Positions 27,005-39,401 of a DNA stretch of 64,000 nucleotides are shown here, piece by piece. Position 1 is the stretch's first letter. Each line of letters opens with the position of its first letter. The notes under the pieces are model-generated. The model saw nothing but the letters and a program-made list of their open reading frames with translations. It did not search any database and was not told the DNA's origin. The DNA lies in NCBI RefSeq assembly GCF_009707325.1, contig NZ_CP046103.1:3023610-3087609 (forward strand), read 5' to 3'. The position numbers and the translations under genes were made by a program. Origin of the DNA: Pseudomonas sp. IB20 (GTDB taxonomy: Bacteria > Pseudomonadota > Gammaproteobacteria > Pseudomonadales > Pseudomonadaceae).

Positions 27005-28186
27005 CTACCCAACCACCCTGGCACGACGCAACTCGGCTATCCGCTGAGCATCTATCCCCAGCTCAGCCAACACTTCATCCGTATGCGCCCCCACCGCCGC
27101 ACCAATATGCCGAGGCTCTGGCAACCCCTCTGAAAATTTCAACGGGCAGGCGATTTGCGCCTGGGCCGAGCCATCGCCGCGTGGCACCTGGCTGACCAAC
27201 TCCCGCGCTTTCAACTGCGGATGCTCCACCGCTTCACTCAAACGGAGCACCGGCTCCACACACGCATCCACCCCGGCAAACAGCTCGCACAATTCATCAA
27301 AGCTGCGCTTTTCAAACTCAACCTGCAGCGCCCGCTTGAGGGCTTTTTGCTGTTCCGGCTGGGGAGACAGGCCTTGCGCTGCCAACTCCGGCCGCCCCAA
27401 GGCCGCGCACATTTGCTGCATAAAAGCGGGTTCCAGGCTACCGACCGACATCCAGCGCCCATCCCGGGAGCGGTAGTAATCATAGAAACTGCCACCGTTA
27501 AGCACATGGGTTTCCCAACCCGGCTCGACCCCACAGGCCAGGTAACCGGCGCCGGCCATGGCGTTCAGGCTGAACGAACAATCGGTCATGCTCACGTCCA
27601 GGTATTGGCCGACCCCGCTGTGCTGCCGCGCAATCACCGCCGCCAGCAAACCCACCACCGCGTGCAGCGAGCCACCGCCGACATCCGCCAATTGCACGCC
27701 CAGCGGCAGTGGCCCGCTGTCCTGGCGCCCGGTGTGACTGGCGATGCCCGCCAGCGCGAGGTAGTTGATATCGTGCCCAGCGCGGTCCTTATAAGGCCCC
27801 GTCTGACCGTAGCCGGTGATCGACACATAAATCAGCCTGGGATTGATCGCCTTCAACGCCGCATAACCCAACCCCAAACGCTCCATCACCCCAGGGCGGA
27901 ACTGCTCCAGGACGATGTCGTAGTCCTTGACCAGCGCCCGCACAATCTCCAGCGCCTCGGCCTGCTTGAGGTCCAGCGCCAAGCTGCGTTTGTTGCGATG
28001 GAGGTAGGCATGGCTCGCCGACGTGCCCTGATCATGGGGCGGCAGGACCCGCAACAAGTCCATGCGCGTGGGCGATTCGATGCGCAACACTTCAGCGCCC
28101 ATGTCCGCCAGCATCAAGGACGCGAAGGGGCCAGGCAGCAAGGTGGAAAAATCCAGCACTTTGAGGGACGCCAAGGGACCTGACAT
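27005..28186 (-). CDS. CaiB/BaiF CoA-transferase family, AMACR-like
   Basis: This 393-residue protein starts at ATG 28186 behind TTGGAGTGCTC. The family III CoA-transferase/racemase fold is recognised from the N-terminus (LASLKVLDFSTLLPGPFASL). The residues match alpha-methylacyl-CoA racemase: H138 in AGHDINYLALAG and D168 in QLADVGGGSL, 30 residues apart as in the known His/Asp catalytic pair. It is therefore more likely a 2-methylacyl-CoA racemase than a true CoA transferase (inference). It is a single gene, with the tus operon divergent on the right. Confidence 0.87.
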   Translation of the reverse strand: MSGPLASLKVLDFSTLLPGPFASLMLADMGAEVLRIESPTRMDLLRVLPPHDQGTSASHAYLHRNKRSLALDLKQAEALEIVRALVKDYDIVLEQFRPGVMERLGLGYAALKAINPRLIYVSITGYGQTGPYKDRAGHDINYLALAGIASHTGRQDSGPLPLGVQLADVGGGSLHAVVGLLAAVIARQHSGVGQYLDVSMTDCSFSLNAMAGAGYLACGVEPGWETHVLNGGSFYDYYRSRDGRWMSVGSLEPAFMQQMCAALGRPELAAQGLSPQPEQQKALKRALQVEFEKRSFDELCELFAGVDACVEPVLRLSEAVEHPQLKARELVSQVPRGDGSAQAQIACPLKFSEGLPEPRHIGAAVGAHTDEVLAELGIDAQRIAELRRARVVG

Positions 28187-28343
28187 GAGCACTCCAATTC
28201 GGTTTTGAATGCCCACAGCGTAGGCAGGCTTGGCGCTACCGGCAATCGTCAGAACGATCAGCGACAGTGACCGTTTTGATCACGGCGGGCTTTTTCGCGG
28301 CGGCGGCTTTATCATTGGCCCACGTTTATTTGCAGAGTGCTCC

Positions 28344-28736
28344 ATGAAGTTTGCGATTGCGCTGTTTTCCGCCGCCCACGCGCCCTCCTCGCGCCGCGCC
28401 TTGCTGTTCGCCCAGGCGGCGCTTGCCGGTGGGCATGAGATTGTGCGGCTGTTTTTTTATCAGGACGGCGTGTACAGCGCCGCCAATAACATCGTTGCGC
28501 CCCAGGATGAGCAAGACATCGCCCGGCAATGGCGCGAGTTCGTCAGCCAGCACCAGCTCGACGGCGTGGTGTGCATCGCCGCGGCCTTGCGCCGTGGCGT
28601 GCTGAACAACGAAGAAGCCACGCGTTATCAACGCAGCGCGGTGAACCTGGCTGCGCAGTGGGCGCTGTCGGGCCTTGGGCAGTTGCATGACGCCGCCCAG
28701 GCCGCCGACCGCCTGATCTGTTTTGGAGGGCCGTGA
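28344..28736 (+). CDS. tusD: Sulfurtransferase complex subunit TusD
   Basis: TusD receives persulfide sulfur from TusA in the relay that ends in 2-thiolation of tRNA wobble uridine by MnmA. The 130-residue DsrE-family protein starts MKFAIALFSAAHAP. The active cysteine is C78 in DGVVCIAAALRRG. It is the first gene of tusDCBE; the next gene begins one base after its stop. The partner mnmA is in this same window at 49.9 kb. Confidence 0.95.
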   Translation: MKFAIALFSAAHAPSSRRALLFAQAALAGGHEIVRLFFYQDGVYSAANNIVAPQDEQDIARQWREFVSQHQLDGVVCIAAALRRGVLNNEEATRYQRSAVNLAAQWALSGLGQLHDAAQAADRLICFGGP

Positions 28737-28737
28737 C

Positions 28738-29088
28738 ATGTCCAAATCCTTATTGGTGATCAGCCGCCAGGCGCCGTGGTCCGGGCCGAGTGCGCGCGAA
28801 GCACTGGATATCGTGCTGGCCGGTGGCGCGTTCGATCTGCCGATTGGCCTGCTGTTTATGGACGACGGCGTGTTTCAACTGGCGCCGCACCAAAACGCCA
28901 AGGCCGTGCAGCAAAAAGACCTCAGCGCCAACCTGCAGGCACTGGGCCTGTTCGGCATTGATGAAGTGTTCGCCTGCAGCCACAGCCTGGCCGAGCGCGG
29001 GCTCACACCTCCCGCCAGCGCTCAAGCCATGAGCAGCAACGATATTTCCAAGCTGATTGACCGTTACGACCAGGTGATTACCCTCTGA
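28738..29088 (+). CDS. tusC: Sulfurtransferase complex subunit TusC
   Basis: This 116-residue DsrF-like protein begins MSKSLLVISRQAPWSGPSAR. It forms the TusBCD hexamer. The start is one base past the tusD stop, with GGAGG in the tusD end as ribosome site. The stop overlaps the tusB ATG by one base. Confidence 0.94.
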   Translation: MSKSLLVISRQAPWSGPSAREALDIVLAGGAFDLPIGLLFMDDGVFQLAPHQNAKAVQQKDLSANLQALGLFGIDEVFACSHSLAERGLTPPASAQAMSSNDISKLIDRYDQVITL

Positions 29089-29366
29089 TGTCGACTTTAC
29101 ATGTGGTGTCTCACTCCCCGTTTACCGACAGCCGCCTCGCCAGTTGCCTGCGCGTGTGCGGCGCCGCCGACGCGATCCTGCTGTGCGGCGACGGCGCCTA
29201 TGGCCTGCACAACCCGGCCCTGCAAACCAAGGGCCTGAAGGTCTTTGTGCTGGCCGAAGACATGCAGGCGCGCAACTTGCCGCTGCCGGACTGGGCCGAC
29301 AGCGTGGACTACCCAGGCTTTGTGCAGCTGTCGATCGATTACGACAAGGTCAACACCTGGCTATGA
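29088..29366 (+). CDS. tusB: Sulfurtransferase complex subunit TusB
   Basis: This 92-residue DsrH-like protein begins MSTLHVVSHSPFTDSRLASC. It is the third member of TusBCD. It is coupled by stop/start overlap to both tusC (TGATG) and tusE (ATGA). Confidence 0.93.
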   Translation: MSTLHVVSHSPFTDSRLASCLRVCGAADAILLCGDGAYGLHNPALQTKGLKVFVLAEDMQARNLPLPDWADSVDYPGFVQLSIDYDKVNTWL

Positions 29367-29698
29367 ACACCTTGACCGTAGGTTCACGCACCCTCGAACT
29401 GGACAAGGACGGCTACCTCGTCGACCTGAATGACTGGTCCGCCGAGGTCGCCACAGCCTTGGCCGCAGCCGAACCCTTGGAATTGACCGCCGCGCACTGG
29501 GAAATCCTCGAACTGCTGCGCGGTTTCTATGCACAATTCCAGCTGTCCCCCGCCACGCGCCCGCTGATCAAGTACACCGCCTTGAAGCTGGGCCCGGAAA
29601 AGGGCAACAGCCTGCACTTAAACAAACTGTTTAACGGCACTCCCGCCAAACTCGCCGCCAAGCTGGCGGGCCTGCCCAGGCCGACGAATTGCTTATGA
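29363..29698 (+). CDS. tusE: TusE/DsrC family sulfurtransferase
   Basis: This 111-residue DsrC-fold protein accepts sulfur from TusBCD and hands it to MnmA. The conserved C-terminal arm ends in PRPTNCL with the active penultimate cysteine C110; the second arm cysteine of dissimilatory DsrC is not present, as expected for TusE. The start at 29363 overlaps the tusB stop, and its own stop overlaps the next gene's ATG. Confidence 0.95.
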   Translation: MNTLTVGSRTLELDKDGYLVDLNDWSAEVATALAAAEPLELTAAHWEILELLRGFYAQFQLSPATRPLIKYTALKLGPEKGNSLHLNKLFNGTPAKLAAKLAGLPRPTNCL

Positions 29699-30696
29699 CC
29701 GACTTTGCCCCGCTGACCCTTGAAACCCCTGCCGAGCACCCGTTTGCGCCGTTCGTGCGCATCCTGGGCAAAGGCAAACGCGGCGCGCGCAACCTGACCC
29801 GTGAGGAAGCCCGCGAAGCCATGGGCATGCTGCTCGACGAAAAAGTCGAAGACACCCAGCTCGGCGCCTTCCTGATGTTGCTGCGCCACAAGGAAGAAAG
29901 CCCGGAAGAACTCGCCGGTTTCACCGAGGCCGTGCGCGAGCGTTTGAATGCGCCGGCGCTGAACGTGGATGTCGACTGGCCAACCTACGCCGGTAAAAAG
30001 CGCCACCTGCCGTGGTATTTGCTGGCAGCCAAGTGCCTGGCGCAAAACGGTGTACGCATCCTTATGCATGGCGGTGGTGCCCATACCGCTGGCCGGTTGT
30101 ACACCGAGCAATTGCTGGAAGGTTTGCAAATCCCGCTGTGCCGTAACTGGCAGCAGGTCGAGACGGCTTTTGAGCAAGGCAACCTGGCGTTTATCCCGCT
30201 GGGTGACTGGGCGCCGCCATTGCAGCGCATGATCGACCTGCGCAACACCCTGGGCCTGCGCTCGCCGATCCACTCGCTGGCGCGCTTGCTCAACCCGCTG
30301 AGCGCCCGTTGCGGCCTGCAAAGTATTTTCCACCCTGGCTACCAGGGCGTGCACCGCGATGCCAGCGGCCTGCTTGGCGACAACGTGATTGTGGTCAAAG
30401 GCGATGGCGGCGAGGTCGAGATCAACCCGGACACGATCAGCCACCTGTATGGCACCACCGGCGGCGCAAGCTGGGACGAAGAGTGGCCTGCGCTCTCCGC
30501 TCAACGCCATGTTAAACCCGCGACCCTTGAGCCTGAACAGTTGAAGGCACTCTGGCGTGGCGATATCGAAGACAGCTACCCGCAACTGGCCCTGATCGCC
30601 ACCATGGCCCTGGCCTTGCGCGGCCTCGGCCACCCACGCGTGCAGGCCTTCGAATTGGCCCAGCAATACTGGGACGCACGGGACAAATCGATTTAA
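29695..30696 (+). CDS. Glycosyl transferase family protein TrpD2/YbiB-like
   Basis: This 333-residue homologue of anthranilate phosphoribosyltransferase is of the TrpD2/YbiB group. It has an N-terminal helical domain (ARNLTREEAREAMGMLLDEK) and a phosphoribosyltransferase-like core (RILMHGGGAHTAGRLYTEQL, NPLSARCGLQSIFHPGYQGV, VVKGDGGEVEINPD). YbiB binds DNA and RNA rather than making tryptophan. It overlaps the tusE stop by ATGA, so it is co-translated with the tRNA-thiolation genes, a standard Pseudomonas arrangement by memory. Confidence 0.9.
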   Translation: MTDFAPLTLETPAEHPFAPFVRILGKGKRGARNLTREEAREAMGMLLDEKVEDTQLGAFLMLLRHKEESPEELAGFTEAVRERLNAPALNVDVDWPTYAGKKRHLPWYLLAAKCLAQNGVRILMHGGGAHTAGRLYTEQLLEGLQIPLCRNWQQVETAFEQGNLAFIPLGDWAPPLQRMIDLRNTLGLRSPIHSLARLLNPLSARCGLQSIFHPGYQGVHRDASGLLGDNVIVVKGDGGEVEINPDTISHLYGTTGGASWDEEWPALSAQRHVKPATLEPEQLKALWRGDIEDSYPQLALIATMALALRGLGHPRVQAFELAQQYWDARDKSI

Positions 30697-30784
30697 TCGA
30701 TTATTCACGCCCGGTCTTTGCGCTTTTAGTTCGAACTCATCCCTTTAGACTGGGCTCCAACGCTTATTAGCCAAGGAGCCAGTC

Positions 30785-31780
30785 ATGGGTTTGCTGATCG
30801 AAGGACACTGGAAAGACCAGTGGTACGAAAGTAGCGCAGACGGCGCGTTCCAGCGCGAACAGGCCCAGCGCCGCCACTGGGTCACCGCCGACGGCCAACC
30901 TGGGCCGAGTGGCGAAGGTGGCTTTCAGGCCGAAGCCGGTCGCTACCATCTGTACGTTTCCCTCGCCTGCCCCTGGGCGCATCGCACTCTGATTTTGCGC
31001 AAGCTCAAGGGCCTGGAAAGCCTGATTGGCGTGTCCGTGGTCAGCTGGTTAATGCTGGAAAACGGCTGGACCTTCGACAAGGCCCACGGCTCTACCGGCG
31101 ACAAGCTGGATGGTTTCGACTTTATGCACCAACGCTATACCGCCGACACCGCCGACTACACCGGGCGCGTGACCGTGCCGGTGCTGTGGGACAAGAAGCT
31201 CAAGCGCATCGTGAGTAATGAATCGGCGGAGATCATCCGCATGTTCAACAGTGCGTTTAACCAACTAACCGGCAATACCCTGGACTTCTACCCCGAGGTG
31301 TTACGCCCGAGCATCGACGCGCTGAACGATCGCATCTACCCAGCCGTGAACAATGGCGTGTACCGCGCAGGCTTTGCCACCTCGCAAAAGGCCTATGAAA
31401 GCGCGTTTGATGAGGTATTTGCCGAGCTGGATCACCTGGAGCAGCACCTGGGCGAGCATCGCTACCTGGCCGGTGAGTACCTGACCGAAGCCGATGTGCG
31501 GCTGTTTACCACGCTGATTCGCTTTGACGCGGTGTATTACAGCCACTTCAAATGCAATTTGCGGCGGATTGCCGATTACTCGAACTTGTCGAACTGGCTG
31601 AGGGAGATGTATCAGTGGCCGGGAGTGGCCGAGACAGTGGATTTTGCCCATATCAAAGGGCATTACTATGCGAGCCATCGCACGATTAACCCGACGGGGG
31701 TTGTGCCGAAGGGGCCGTTGCAGCGTTTTGATGTTGGGCATGATCGTGAGAGATTAAGTGGCAAAGGCGTCTGGAACTGA
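30785..31780 (+). CDS. Glutathionyl-hydroquinone reductase (YqjG-like GST)
   Basis: This 331-residue Xi-class glutathione transferase has the catalytic C62 in SLACPWAHRTLIL, long N- and C-terminal extensions, and the conserved 'YPAVNNGVYRAGFATSQKAY' (about residues 181-200). It reduces glutathionyl-hydroquinones by thiol exchange. CAAGGAGCCAGTC precedes the ATG. It is a single gene with a REP element after it. Confidence 0.94.
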   Translation: MGLLIEGHWKDQWYESSADGAFQREQAQRRHWVTADGQPGPSGEGGFQAEAGRYHLYVSLACPWAHRTLILRKLKGLESLIGVSVVSWLMLENGWTFDKAHGSTGDKLDGFDFMHQRYTADTADYTGRVTVPVLWDKKLKRIVSNESAEIIRMFNSAFNQLTGNTLDFYPEVLRPSIDALNDRIYPAVNNGVYRAGFATSQKAYESAFDEVFAELDHLEQHLGEHRYLAGEYLTEADVRLFTTLIRFDAVYYSHFKCNLRRIADYSNLSNWLREMYQWPGVAETVDFAHIKGHYYASHRTINPTGVVPKGPLQRFDVGHDRERLSGKGVWN

Positions 31781-31785
31781 TGATG

Positions 31786-31896
31786 ATCGTTCCCACGCTC
31801 TGCGTGGGAATGCCGCCCTGGACGCTCTGCGTCCGCTCTTAAAAGCATGACGCGGAGCGTCATAGGGTGCATTACCACGCAGAGCGTGGGAACGAG
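31786..31896. repeat. REP-type inverted repeat cluster
   Basis: CGTTCCCACGCTCTGCGTGG (31788-) recurs as its reverse complement CCACGCAGAGCGTGGGAACG (to 31894). The inner part also has paired sequences (GACGCTCTGCGTCCGC and GACGCGGAGCGTC). It is a known type of intergenic palindrome in Pseudomonas and fills the gap between convergent genes. Confidence 0.9.
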
Positions 31897-31901
31897 CGAT
31901 G

Positions 31902-33296
31902 TCAGACCTGGGACTGAGCGCCTTCAAACCACTTCAGCTTCTCACGCAACATAACCACCTCACCGACGATCACCAATGTCGGCGCATGCACTTCATGCTC
32001 CGCCACCATGCGCGGCAAGTCCGCCAGGGTTCCGGTGAACACGCGCTGGTTGGACGTAGTGCCCTGCTGGATCAACGCCGCCGGCGTATCCGCCGCACGC
32101 CCATGCTTGATCAGCTGTTCGCAGATGATCGGCAAACCGATCAGCCCCATGTAGAACACCAAGGTCTGCGACGGGCCAACGAGATCATGCCAAGGCAAGT
32201 CCGAGGTACCGTTTTTCAAATGCCCGGTGATAAACCGTACCGACTGCGCATAGTCGCGATGGGTCAACGGGATCCCGGCATACGCCGCGCAACCACTGGC
32301 CGCAGTGATCCCCGGCACCACCTGAAACGGGATGCCATGAGCCGCCAGTTCTTCGATTTCTTCGCCGCCCCGGCCAAAGATGAACGGATCGCCACCCTTG
32401 AGACGCAGCACGCGCTTGCCTTGCTTGGCCAAGTCCACCAATTGTTGGTTGATCTGGTCCTGCGGCACAGCATGGTCGGCGCGACGCTTGCCGACATAGA
32501 TGCGCTCGGCATCACGACGGCACAGCTCGAGAATCGCCGGCGCTACCAAGCGGTCATACAGCACCACGTCGGCTTGCTGCATCAGGCGCAAGGCACGGAA
32601 GGTCACCAGGTCAGGATCGCCTGGGCCGGCACCCACCAAGTAGACTTCGCCCGGCGCATGCGGCGGCGCGCCGTTGACCTTGTCAATCAGCAGACGCTCG
32701 GCTTCATCGCCCTGCCCGGCCAACTGGCGGTCAGCAATCGGGCCTTGGAAAACCTCTTCCCAGAACGCACGGCGCTGCTGCACATTCGGGTACAAACCTT
32801 TGACCTGGGCACGAAAACGCGCCGCCAACCCGGCCAACTGGCCATAGGTGGACGGAATCCAGGTTTCCAGCTTGGCGCGGATCAAGCGCGCCAGCACCGG
32901 CGCATCGCCGCCGCTGGAGACTGCAATCACCAATGGCGAACGGTCGACAATCGCCGGGAAGATCACGCTGCACAAGGCCGGCGCATCCACCACGTTGACC
33001 GGTACGCAGCGACGCTTGGCATCACTGGACACTTGCGCGTTCAGTGGCTCGTCGTCGGTCGCGGCGATGATCAGGGTGCAACCATCGAGGTCGGGCTCCT
33101 GATAACCGCGCAAAATCAGTTCCCCGCCACTGCCCAGCACCAGTTCACGCAACTGGTCTTCGATCTGGGGAGCAACCACCCGCAGCAACGCACCGGCGTC
33201 GGCCAGCAGCCGGGATTTGCGCAAGGCAATCTCCCCGCCACCGACGACCAACACACGACTGCCGCGCAGGTTATGAAACAGCGGCAGAAATTCCAT
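31902..33296 (-). CDS. cysG: Siroheme synthase CysG
   Basis: This 464-residue fusion makes siroheme for sulfite and nitrite reductases from uroporphyrinogen III. The N-terminal part (to about residue 205) is the NAD-dependent precorrin-2 dehydrogenase/ferrochelatase ([20 protein letters not shown], residues 17-36). The C-terminal part (about 215-450) is the S-adenosylmethionine uroporphyrinogen methyltransferase ([29 protein letters not shown]). Both halves are complete. Its start abuts the serS stop, so it is the last gene of a serS-cysG unit. Confidence 0.96.
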   Translation of the reverse strand: MEFLPLFHNLRGSRVLVVGGGEIALRKSRLLADAGALLRVVAPQIEDQLRELVLGSGGELILRGYQEPDLDGCTLIIAATDDEPLNAQVSSDAKRRCVPVNVVDAPALCSVIFPAIVDRSPLVIAVSSGGDAPVLARLIRAKLETWIPSTYGQLAGLAARFRAQVKGLYPNVQQRRAFWEEVFQGPIADRQLAGQGDEAERLLIDKVNGAPPHAPGEVYLVGAGPGDPDLVTFRALRLMQQADVVLYDRLVAPAILELCRRDAERIYVGKRRADHAVPQDQINQQLVDLAKQGKRVLRLKGGDPFIFGRGGEEIEELAAHGIPFQVVPGITAASGCAAYAGIPLTHRDYAQSVRFITGHLKNGTSDLPWHDLVGPSQTLVFYMGLIGLPIICEQLIKHGRAADTPAALIQQGTTSNQRVFTGTLADLPRMVAEHEVHAPTLVIVGEVVMLREKLKWFEGAQSQV

Positions 33297-34967
<1,671 letters not shown>

Positions 34968-34968
<1 letters not shown>

Positions 34969-36290
34969 TACTTTCTCCGCTGTTTGGGGCTGAGGCGATC
35001 GAGTTGAGCCAGGTGATTGAGCTTTTCGCCGATCTTCAGTTCCAGGCCACGGGGCACCGGCTGGTAGAACGGCTGTGGTTCCAGCTCATCGGGAAAATAG
35101 TCTTCGCCGGCGGCATAGGCGTCCGGCTCGTCATGGGCATAACGGTATTCGTCGCCGTAGCCCAGCTGCTTCATCAGCTTGGTCGGGGCGTTGCGAAGGT
35201 GCAGCGGCACTTCCAGCGAGCCGTGTTCGGCGGCGGCGCGCAGAGCCGACTTGAAGCCCATGTACACCGCGTTGCTTTTCGGCGCGCAAGCCAAGTAGGT
35301 GATGGCCTGGGCCACCGCCAACTCGCCTTCCGGGCTGCCCAGGCGTTCCTGCACTTCCCAGGCAGCGAGGCACAGGCTCAGCGCGCGCGGGTCGGCGTTG
35401 CCGATGTCTTCACTGGCCATGCGCACCACGCGGCGCGCCAAGTACAGCGGGTCGCAGCCGCCGTCGATCATCCGCGCAAACCAGTACAACGCACCGTCGG
35501 GGTTGGAGCCGCGTACGGATTTGTGCAGCGCCGATATCTGGTCGTAGAAGGCTTCGCCGCCCTTGTCGAAGCGCCGGCGAGTGTCGCCGAGCAGGCTTTG
35601 CAACAGGTCGACGCCAATCTCGCTGTTGTCTTCGGCCAGGTCGGAAGCGTTCTCCAACAGGTTGAGAAAGCGCCGACCGTCGCCATCGGCGGCGCTCAGC
35701 AAAATCTTGAAACCTTCGTCGCTCAAGCTCAACTGGCGCTTGCCCAAGCCCTTGTCTTCGCTCAACGCACGCTGCAACAGCTTGCGCATCGCCGCTTCGT
35801 CCAGGCTCTTGAGCACATAGACACGGGCACGCGACAGCAAAGCGTTGTTGAGTTCAAACGAGGGGTTTTCAGTGGTAGCGCCGATAAATATCAGCGTGCC
35901 GTCTTCGACATAGGGCAAAAACGCATCCTGCTGCGACTTGTTGAAGCGATGCACTTCGTCGACGAACAAGATGGTGCGCTTGCCGTATTGCCCGGCCTGC
36001 TGCTTGGCGACTTCCACTGCCTGGCGGATCTCCTTGACCCCGGCCAGCACGGCCGACACCGTTTCGAAGTGCGCATCCGAGACTTTCGCCAGCAGCCGCG
36101 CCAGGGTGGTTTTACCCACGCCCGGCGGCCCCCAGAAAATCATCGAGTGCAGCGCACCCTGCTCCAGGGCTTCGCGCAGAGGCTTGCCGCGAGCGAGCAG
36201 GTGTTCTTGCCCGACGTACTCATCCAGGTTGGTCGAACGCAAACGCGCGGCCAAGGGTTGAGCAATCGGGTCACTTCGAAACAAATCCAT
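34968..36290 (-). CDS. rarA: Replication-associated recombination protein A
   Basis: This 440-residue AAA+ ATPase (MgsA/RarA) acts at stalled forks. It has Walker [10 protein letters not shown] at 54-62, Walker [10 protein letters not shown], sensor 1 in [12 protein letters not shown], and a C-terminal tetramerisation domain ([40 protein letters not shown]). It is the standard neighbour of lolA and ftsK in gamma-proteobacteria, 27 bases after lolA. Confidence 0.97.
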
Positions 36291-36317
36291 GGGCAGCGCT
36301 TGAAACCTCTCGGCAGG

Positions 36318-36941
36318 TTATTCCTGGATCACGTCGGCACCCTTGGGGATGACGAACTTGAACTTGGATGCATCCACAACGCCGTTGGCCTTGACCGCGG
36401 AGAACAGGATATCGGTGCGCTGACCGACGCTGTCGATCAGGCGCATGTTGTTGATCACACCGTTGCCAAACGACAGTTGCAGGCTGTCAAACAGCGTGTC
36501 CTTGGATTTGGGCTTGAGGGTGAACTCAATCACGTTGCTGGTTTGCTTGGAGGTGATCTCGAAGCTGTCGCTGATCTTCGACACATCGCCCGACAGCAAC
36601 AGCGCCGGGGTCTGGTTCAGGCGTGGGTCGAGTTTCTTGATGGTCGCCTGTTCCAGGTCAGGGTCCCACAGGGTGACTTTCTGGCCGTCGGACACGATGG
36701 TCTGCTCGTTCGGCGCGTCGGTTTTCCAGTAGAAAAGGCCTGGGCGCTGCACGGCCATTTCACCGGCGGTTTCCTGCAACTGAGTGCCGCCGCCATCCAG
36801 GGTCAACTGGGAGAAGCGCGCGGTCAGGGTCTTGGATTTGTCCAACAGGTTGGTCAGGCTGGCCACGGAAGCGGGGTCGGCGTGAGCCGAAACAGCGGTC
36901 AGGGCCAGGGCTGGCAACAACAGCATGCGGATAAGACGCAT
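36318..36941 (-). CDS. lolA: Outer-membrane lipoprotein carrier protein LolA
   Basis: This 207-residue periplasmic chaperone ferries lipoproteins from LolCDE to LolB. The start at 36941 has GAGGATTCCC before it; an in-frame ATG four codons upstream has no such site. The signal peptide is [20 protein letters not shown] with cleavage before DPASV. The mature part has the LolA pattern '[20 protein letters not shown]' and '[12 protein letters not shown]'. It lies between ftsK and rarA. Confidence 0.95.
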   Translation of the reverse strand: MRLIRMLLLPALALTAVSAHADPASVASLTNLLDKSKTLTARFSQLTLDGGGTQLQETAGEMAVQRPGLFYWKTDAPNEQTIVSDGQKVTLWDPDLEQATIKKLDPRLNQTPALLLSGDVSKISDSFEITSKQTSNVIEFTLKPKSKDTLFDSLQLSFGNGVINNMRLIDSVGQRTDILFSAVKANGVVDASKFKFVIPKGADVIQE

Positions 36942-36995
36942 GGGAATCCTCATTGAGTCGTTAGGGCGTGCCGCGTGTTGCCACGCGGCACGTGA

Positions 36996-39401
36996 TCAGT
37001 CGCGCATCTGCCCGGGGGCGATGACTTCGCGCGAGCCGTTAGTGTTCATTGCAGTCACGACGCCGGCGTTTTCCATGGATTCGATCATGCGGGCGGCGCG
37101 GTTGTAGCCGATTTTGAGTTTGCGCTGCACCGCGGAGATCGAGGCGCGACGGCTTTCGAGTACGAAGGCCACGGCCTCGTCGTACAGCGCATCGGTTTCA
37201 GCGTCATCATCACCGCCGCTGCCACCGTCGAAGCCGCTGCCGGCCTCTTCGACACCGGCGAGGATGTCGTCGTTGTATTCCGGTGCGCCGCGCAGTTTCC
37301 AGGCCTCCACCACACGGTGTACTTCGTCATCGGAAACGAACGCGCCGTGAACCCGGATCGGCAGGCTGGTGCCCGGCGGCATGTAGAGCATGTCACCGTG
37401 GCCCAGCAGTTGCTCGGCGCCGCCCTGATCGATGATGGTGCGCGAGTCGATCTTGCTGGAAACTTGGAACGCCATGCGCGTAGGAATGTTGGCCTTGATC
37501 AGACCGGTGATCACGTCCACCGACGGCCGCTGAGTCGCGAGAATCAAGTGAATACCGGCAGCACGTGCCTTCTGGGCGATACGTGCGATCAGTTCTTCAA
37601 CCTTCTTGCCGACGATCATCATCATGTCGGCGAATTCGTCGACCACCACCACGATGGTCGGCAGCTTGACCAGCAGCGGCGCTTCGTCGTGAATATTTTC
37701 GCGTTTGTACAACGGGTCGGTCAGCGGCGTACCGGCGTCCTGGGCTTCCTTGACCTTGGCGTTGAAGCCCGACAGGTTACGTACGCCCATCTTCGCCATC
37801 AGCTTGTAGCGGCGTTCCATCTCGGCCACGCTCCAACGCAGGGCGTTGGCGGCGTCCTTCATGTCGGTGACCACCGGGCAGAGCAGGTGCGGAATGCCTT
37901 CGTAGATCGACAATTCCAACATCTTCGGGTCGATCATGATCAGCTTGGCGTCATCCGGGCCAGACTTGAACAGGATCGACAGGATCATCGCGTTCACGCC
38001 CACCGACTTACCCGAACCAGTGGTACCGGCAACCAGCAAGTGCGGCATTTTCGCCAAGTCGGTGATTACTGGCTTACCACCGATATCGTGGCCCAGGGCC
38101 AAGGTGACCGGGGATTTAAAGTTGTCGTATTCCGGCGTCGACAGCACTTCGGAGAAGCGCACGATCTGACGGTCTTCGTTGGGAATCTCGATGCCCACGG
38201 TGGTCTTGCCGGGGATCACTTCCACCACGCGCACACTGGTCACGGCCAGGGAACGGGCCAAGTCTTTCGCCAGGTTGGAGATGCGGCTGACCTTGACGCC
38301 AGCTGCCGGCTGGATTTCGTAACGGGTGATGACCGGGCCTGGGTGGATCGAGTCCACCGAAACTTCGACGCCGAATTCCTTGAGCTTGATTTCCAGCAGG
38401 TGGCCGACAGCCGCCAGGGATTCCGGGGAATAGTTGAGCTGTTTCTTTTCGGCTGGGTCGAGGATCGAGATCGGCGGCAAGGTGCCTTCCACGGCGCTGT
38501 CGACAAACAACGGCGCCTGTTTCTCTTTCTGTACGCGATGGCTCGGCTCGGGGGCTTTGGGCGGCGCCGGGGCGATCACGGGCGGCACCTGCTTCTCGCG
38601 GTCCGACATGTGTTTGCTCAGAGCTTGCTCGCGCTCGATCAAGCGCTCCTTGACCTTGGCTTGCTCGCGCCGGTCCGGTGTGCTCGGGGCCACCACCTCG
38701 TTGACGCGGGTGTCCACCTCACGCAGTTGCGCAACCATGCGTTTGCGATCAACGCGGGCCGACCACCAACGGTTGGCCGCGCTTTGGAACAATTCGAGCA
38801 GGTCGAGGGTGATCTTGCCGGTCACGTCCATCACCTTGAACCACGACAGGTCGGTGAACACCGTGAGGCCGAACAGGAACAGCGCGATAAACATCAAGGT
38901 GCTGCCCTGGATGTTCAGGGTCTTGCGCGCCAGGTCGCCCAGGCTTTCGCCCAGCGCACCGCCTGCGCCCGCCGGCAAACCGGTAGGTGCGTGGAAATGA
39001 ATATGCGCCAGCGCTGCGCCAGACAGCACCAGGAACACCAGGCCGATCAGGCGCCAGGAGAACAGCCAGCCGCTCCACTGCCACGGCTCGTGACGCTGAC
39101 GGAAGATCTGCCAGGTCTTGATCGCCAGCAGCAGCGGGAAGATGTAGGCGAAGTAACCCAGCACCATGAACAGGATATCGGCGCTGTAGGAGCCGGCAGG
39201 CCCGCCGAAGTTCTGCACGTCTTCGATCTTGCTGTTGTGGCTCCAGCCCGGATCGTCCTTGCCATAGGTGAGCAAGGCCATCATCAGGAACAGGCACAGG
39301 GCGCCGATGGCGATCAGCGCCCCTTCCTTGAGTCGGTAGTGCAGGTGCTGGCGCCAGGCCGGCACGACTGCTGCTTTAGGTGTTGCGGCGGATTTCTTCA
39401 A
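36996..39401 (-). CDS. ftsK: DNA translocase FtsK
   Basis: This 801-residue septal DNA pump segregates chromosome ends and activates XerCD at dif. It has an N-terminal four-TM domain (about residues 25-190), a moderately short proline-containing linker (residues ~230-330), an alpha/beta RecA-like motor with Walker [15 protein letters not shown] (about 457-470) and Walker [13 protein letters not shown], and a C-terminal gamma winged-helix ([20 protein letters not shown]) that reads KOPS. It is full-length, comparable to other Pseudomonas FtsK proteins. Confidence 0.97.
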   Translation of the reverse strand: MKKSAATPKAAVVPAWRQHLHYRLKEGALIAIGALCLFLMMALLTYGKDDPGWSHNSKIEDVQNFGGPAGSYSADILFMVLGYFAYIFPLLLAIKTWQIFRQRHEPWQWSGWLFSWRLIGLVFLVLSGAALAHIHFHAPTGLPAGAGGALGESLGDLARKTLNIQGSTLMFIALFLFGLTVFTDLSWFKVMDVTGKITLDLLELFQSAANRWWSARVDRKRMVAQLREVDTRVNEVVAPSTPDRREQAKVKERLIEREQALSKHMSDREKQVPPVIAPAPPKAPEPSHRVQKEKQAPLFVDSAVEGTLPPISILDPAEKKQLNYSPESLAAVGHLLEIKLKEFGVEVSVDSIHPGPVITRYEIQPAAGVKVSRISNLAKDLARSLAVTSVRVVEVIPGKTTVGIEIPNEDRQIVRFSEVLSTPEYDNFKSPVTLALGHDIGGKPVITDLAKMPHLLVAGTTGSGKSVGVNAMILSILFKSGPDDAKLIMIDPKMLELSIYEGIPHLLCPVVTDMKDAANALRWSVAEMERRYKLMAKMGVRNLSGFNAKVKEAQDAGTPLTDPLYKRENIHDEAPLLVKLPTIVVVVDEFADMMMIVGKKVEELIARIAQKARAAGIHLILATQRPSVDVITGLIKANIPTRMAFQVSSKIDSRTIIDQGGAEQLLGHGDMLYMPPGTSLPIRVHGAFVSDDEVHRVVEAWKLRGAPEYNDDILAGVEEAGSGFDGGSGGDDDAETDALYDEAVAFVLESRRASISAVQRKLKIGYNRAARMIESMENAGVVTAMNTNGSREVIAPGQMRD

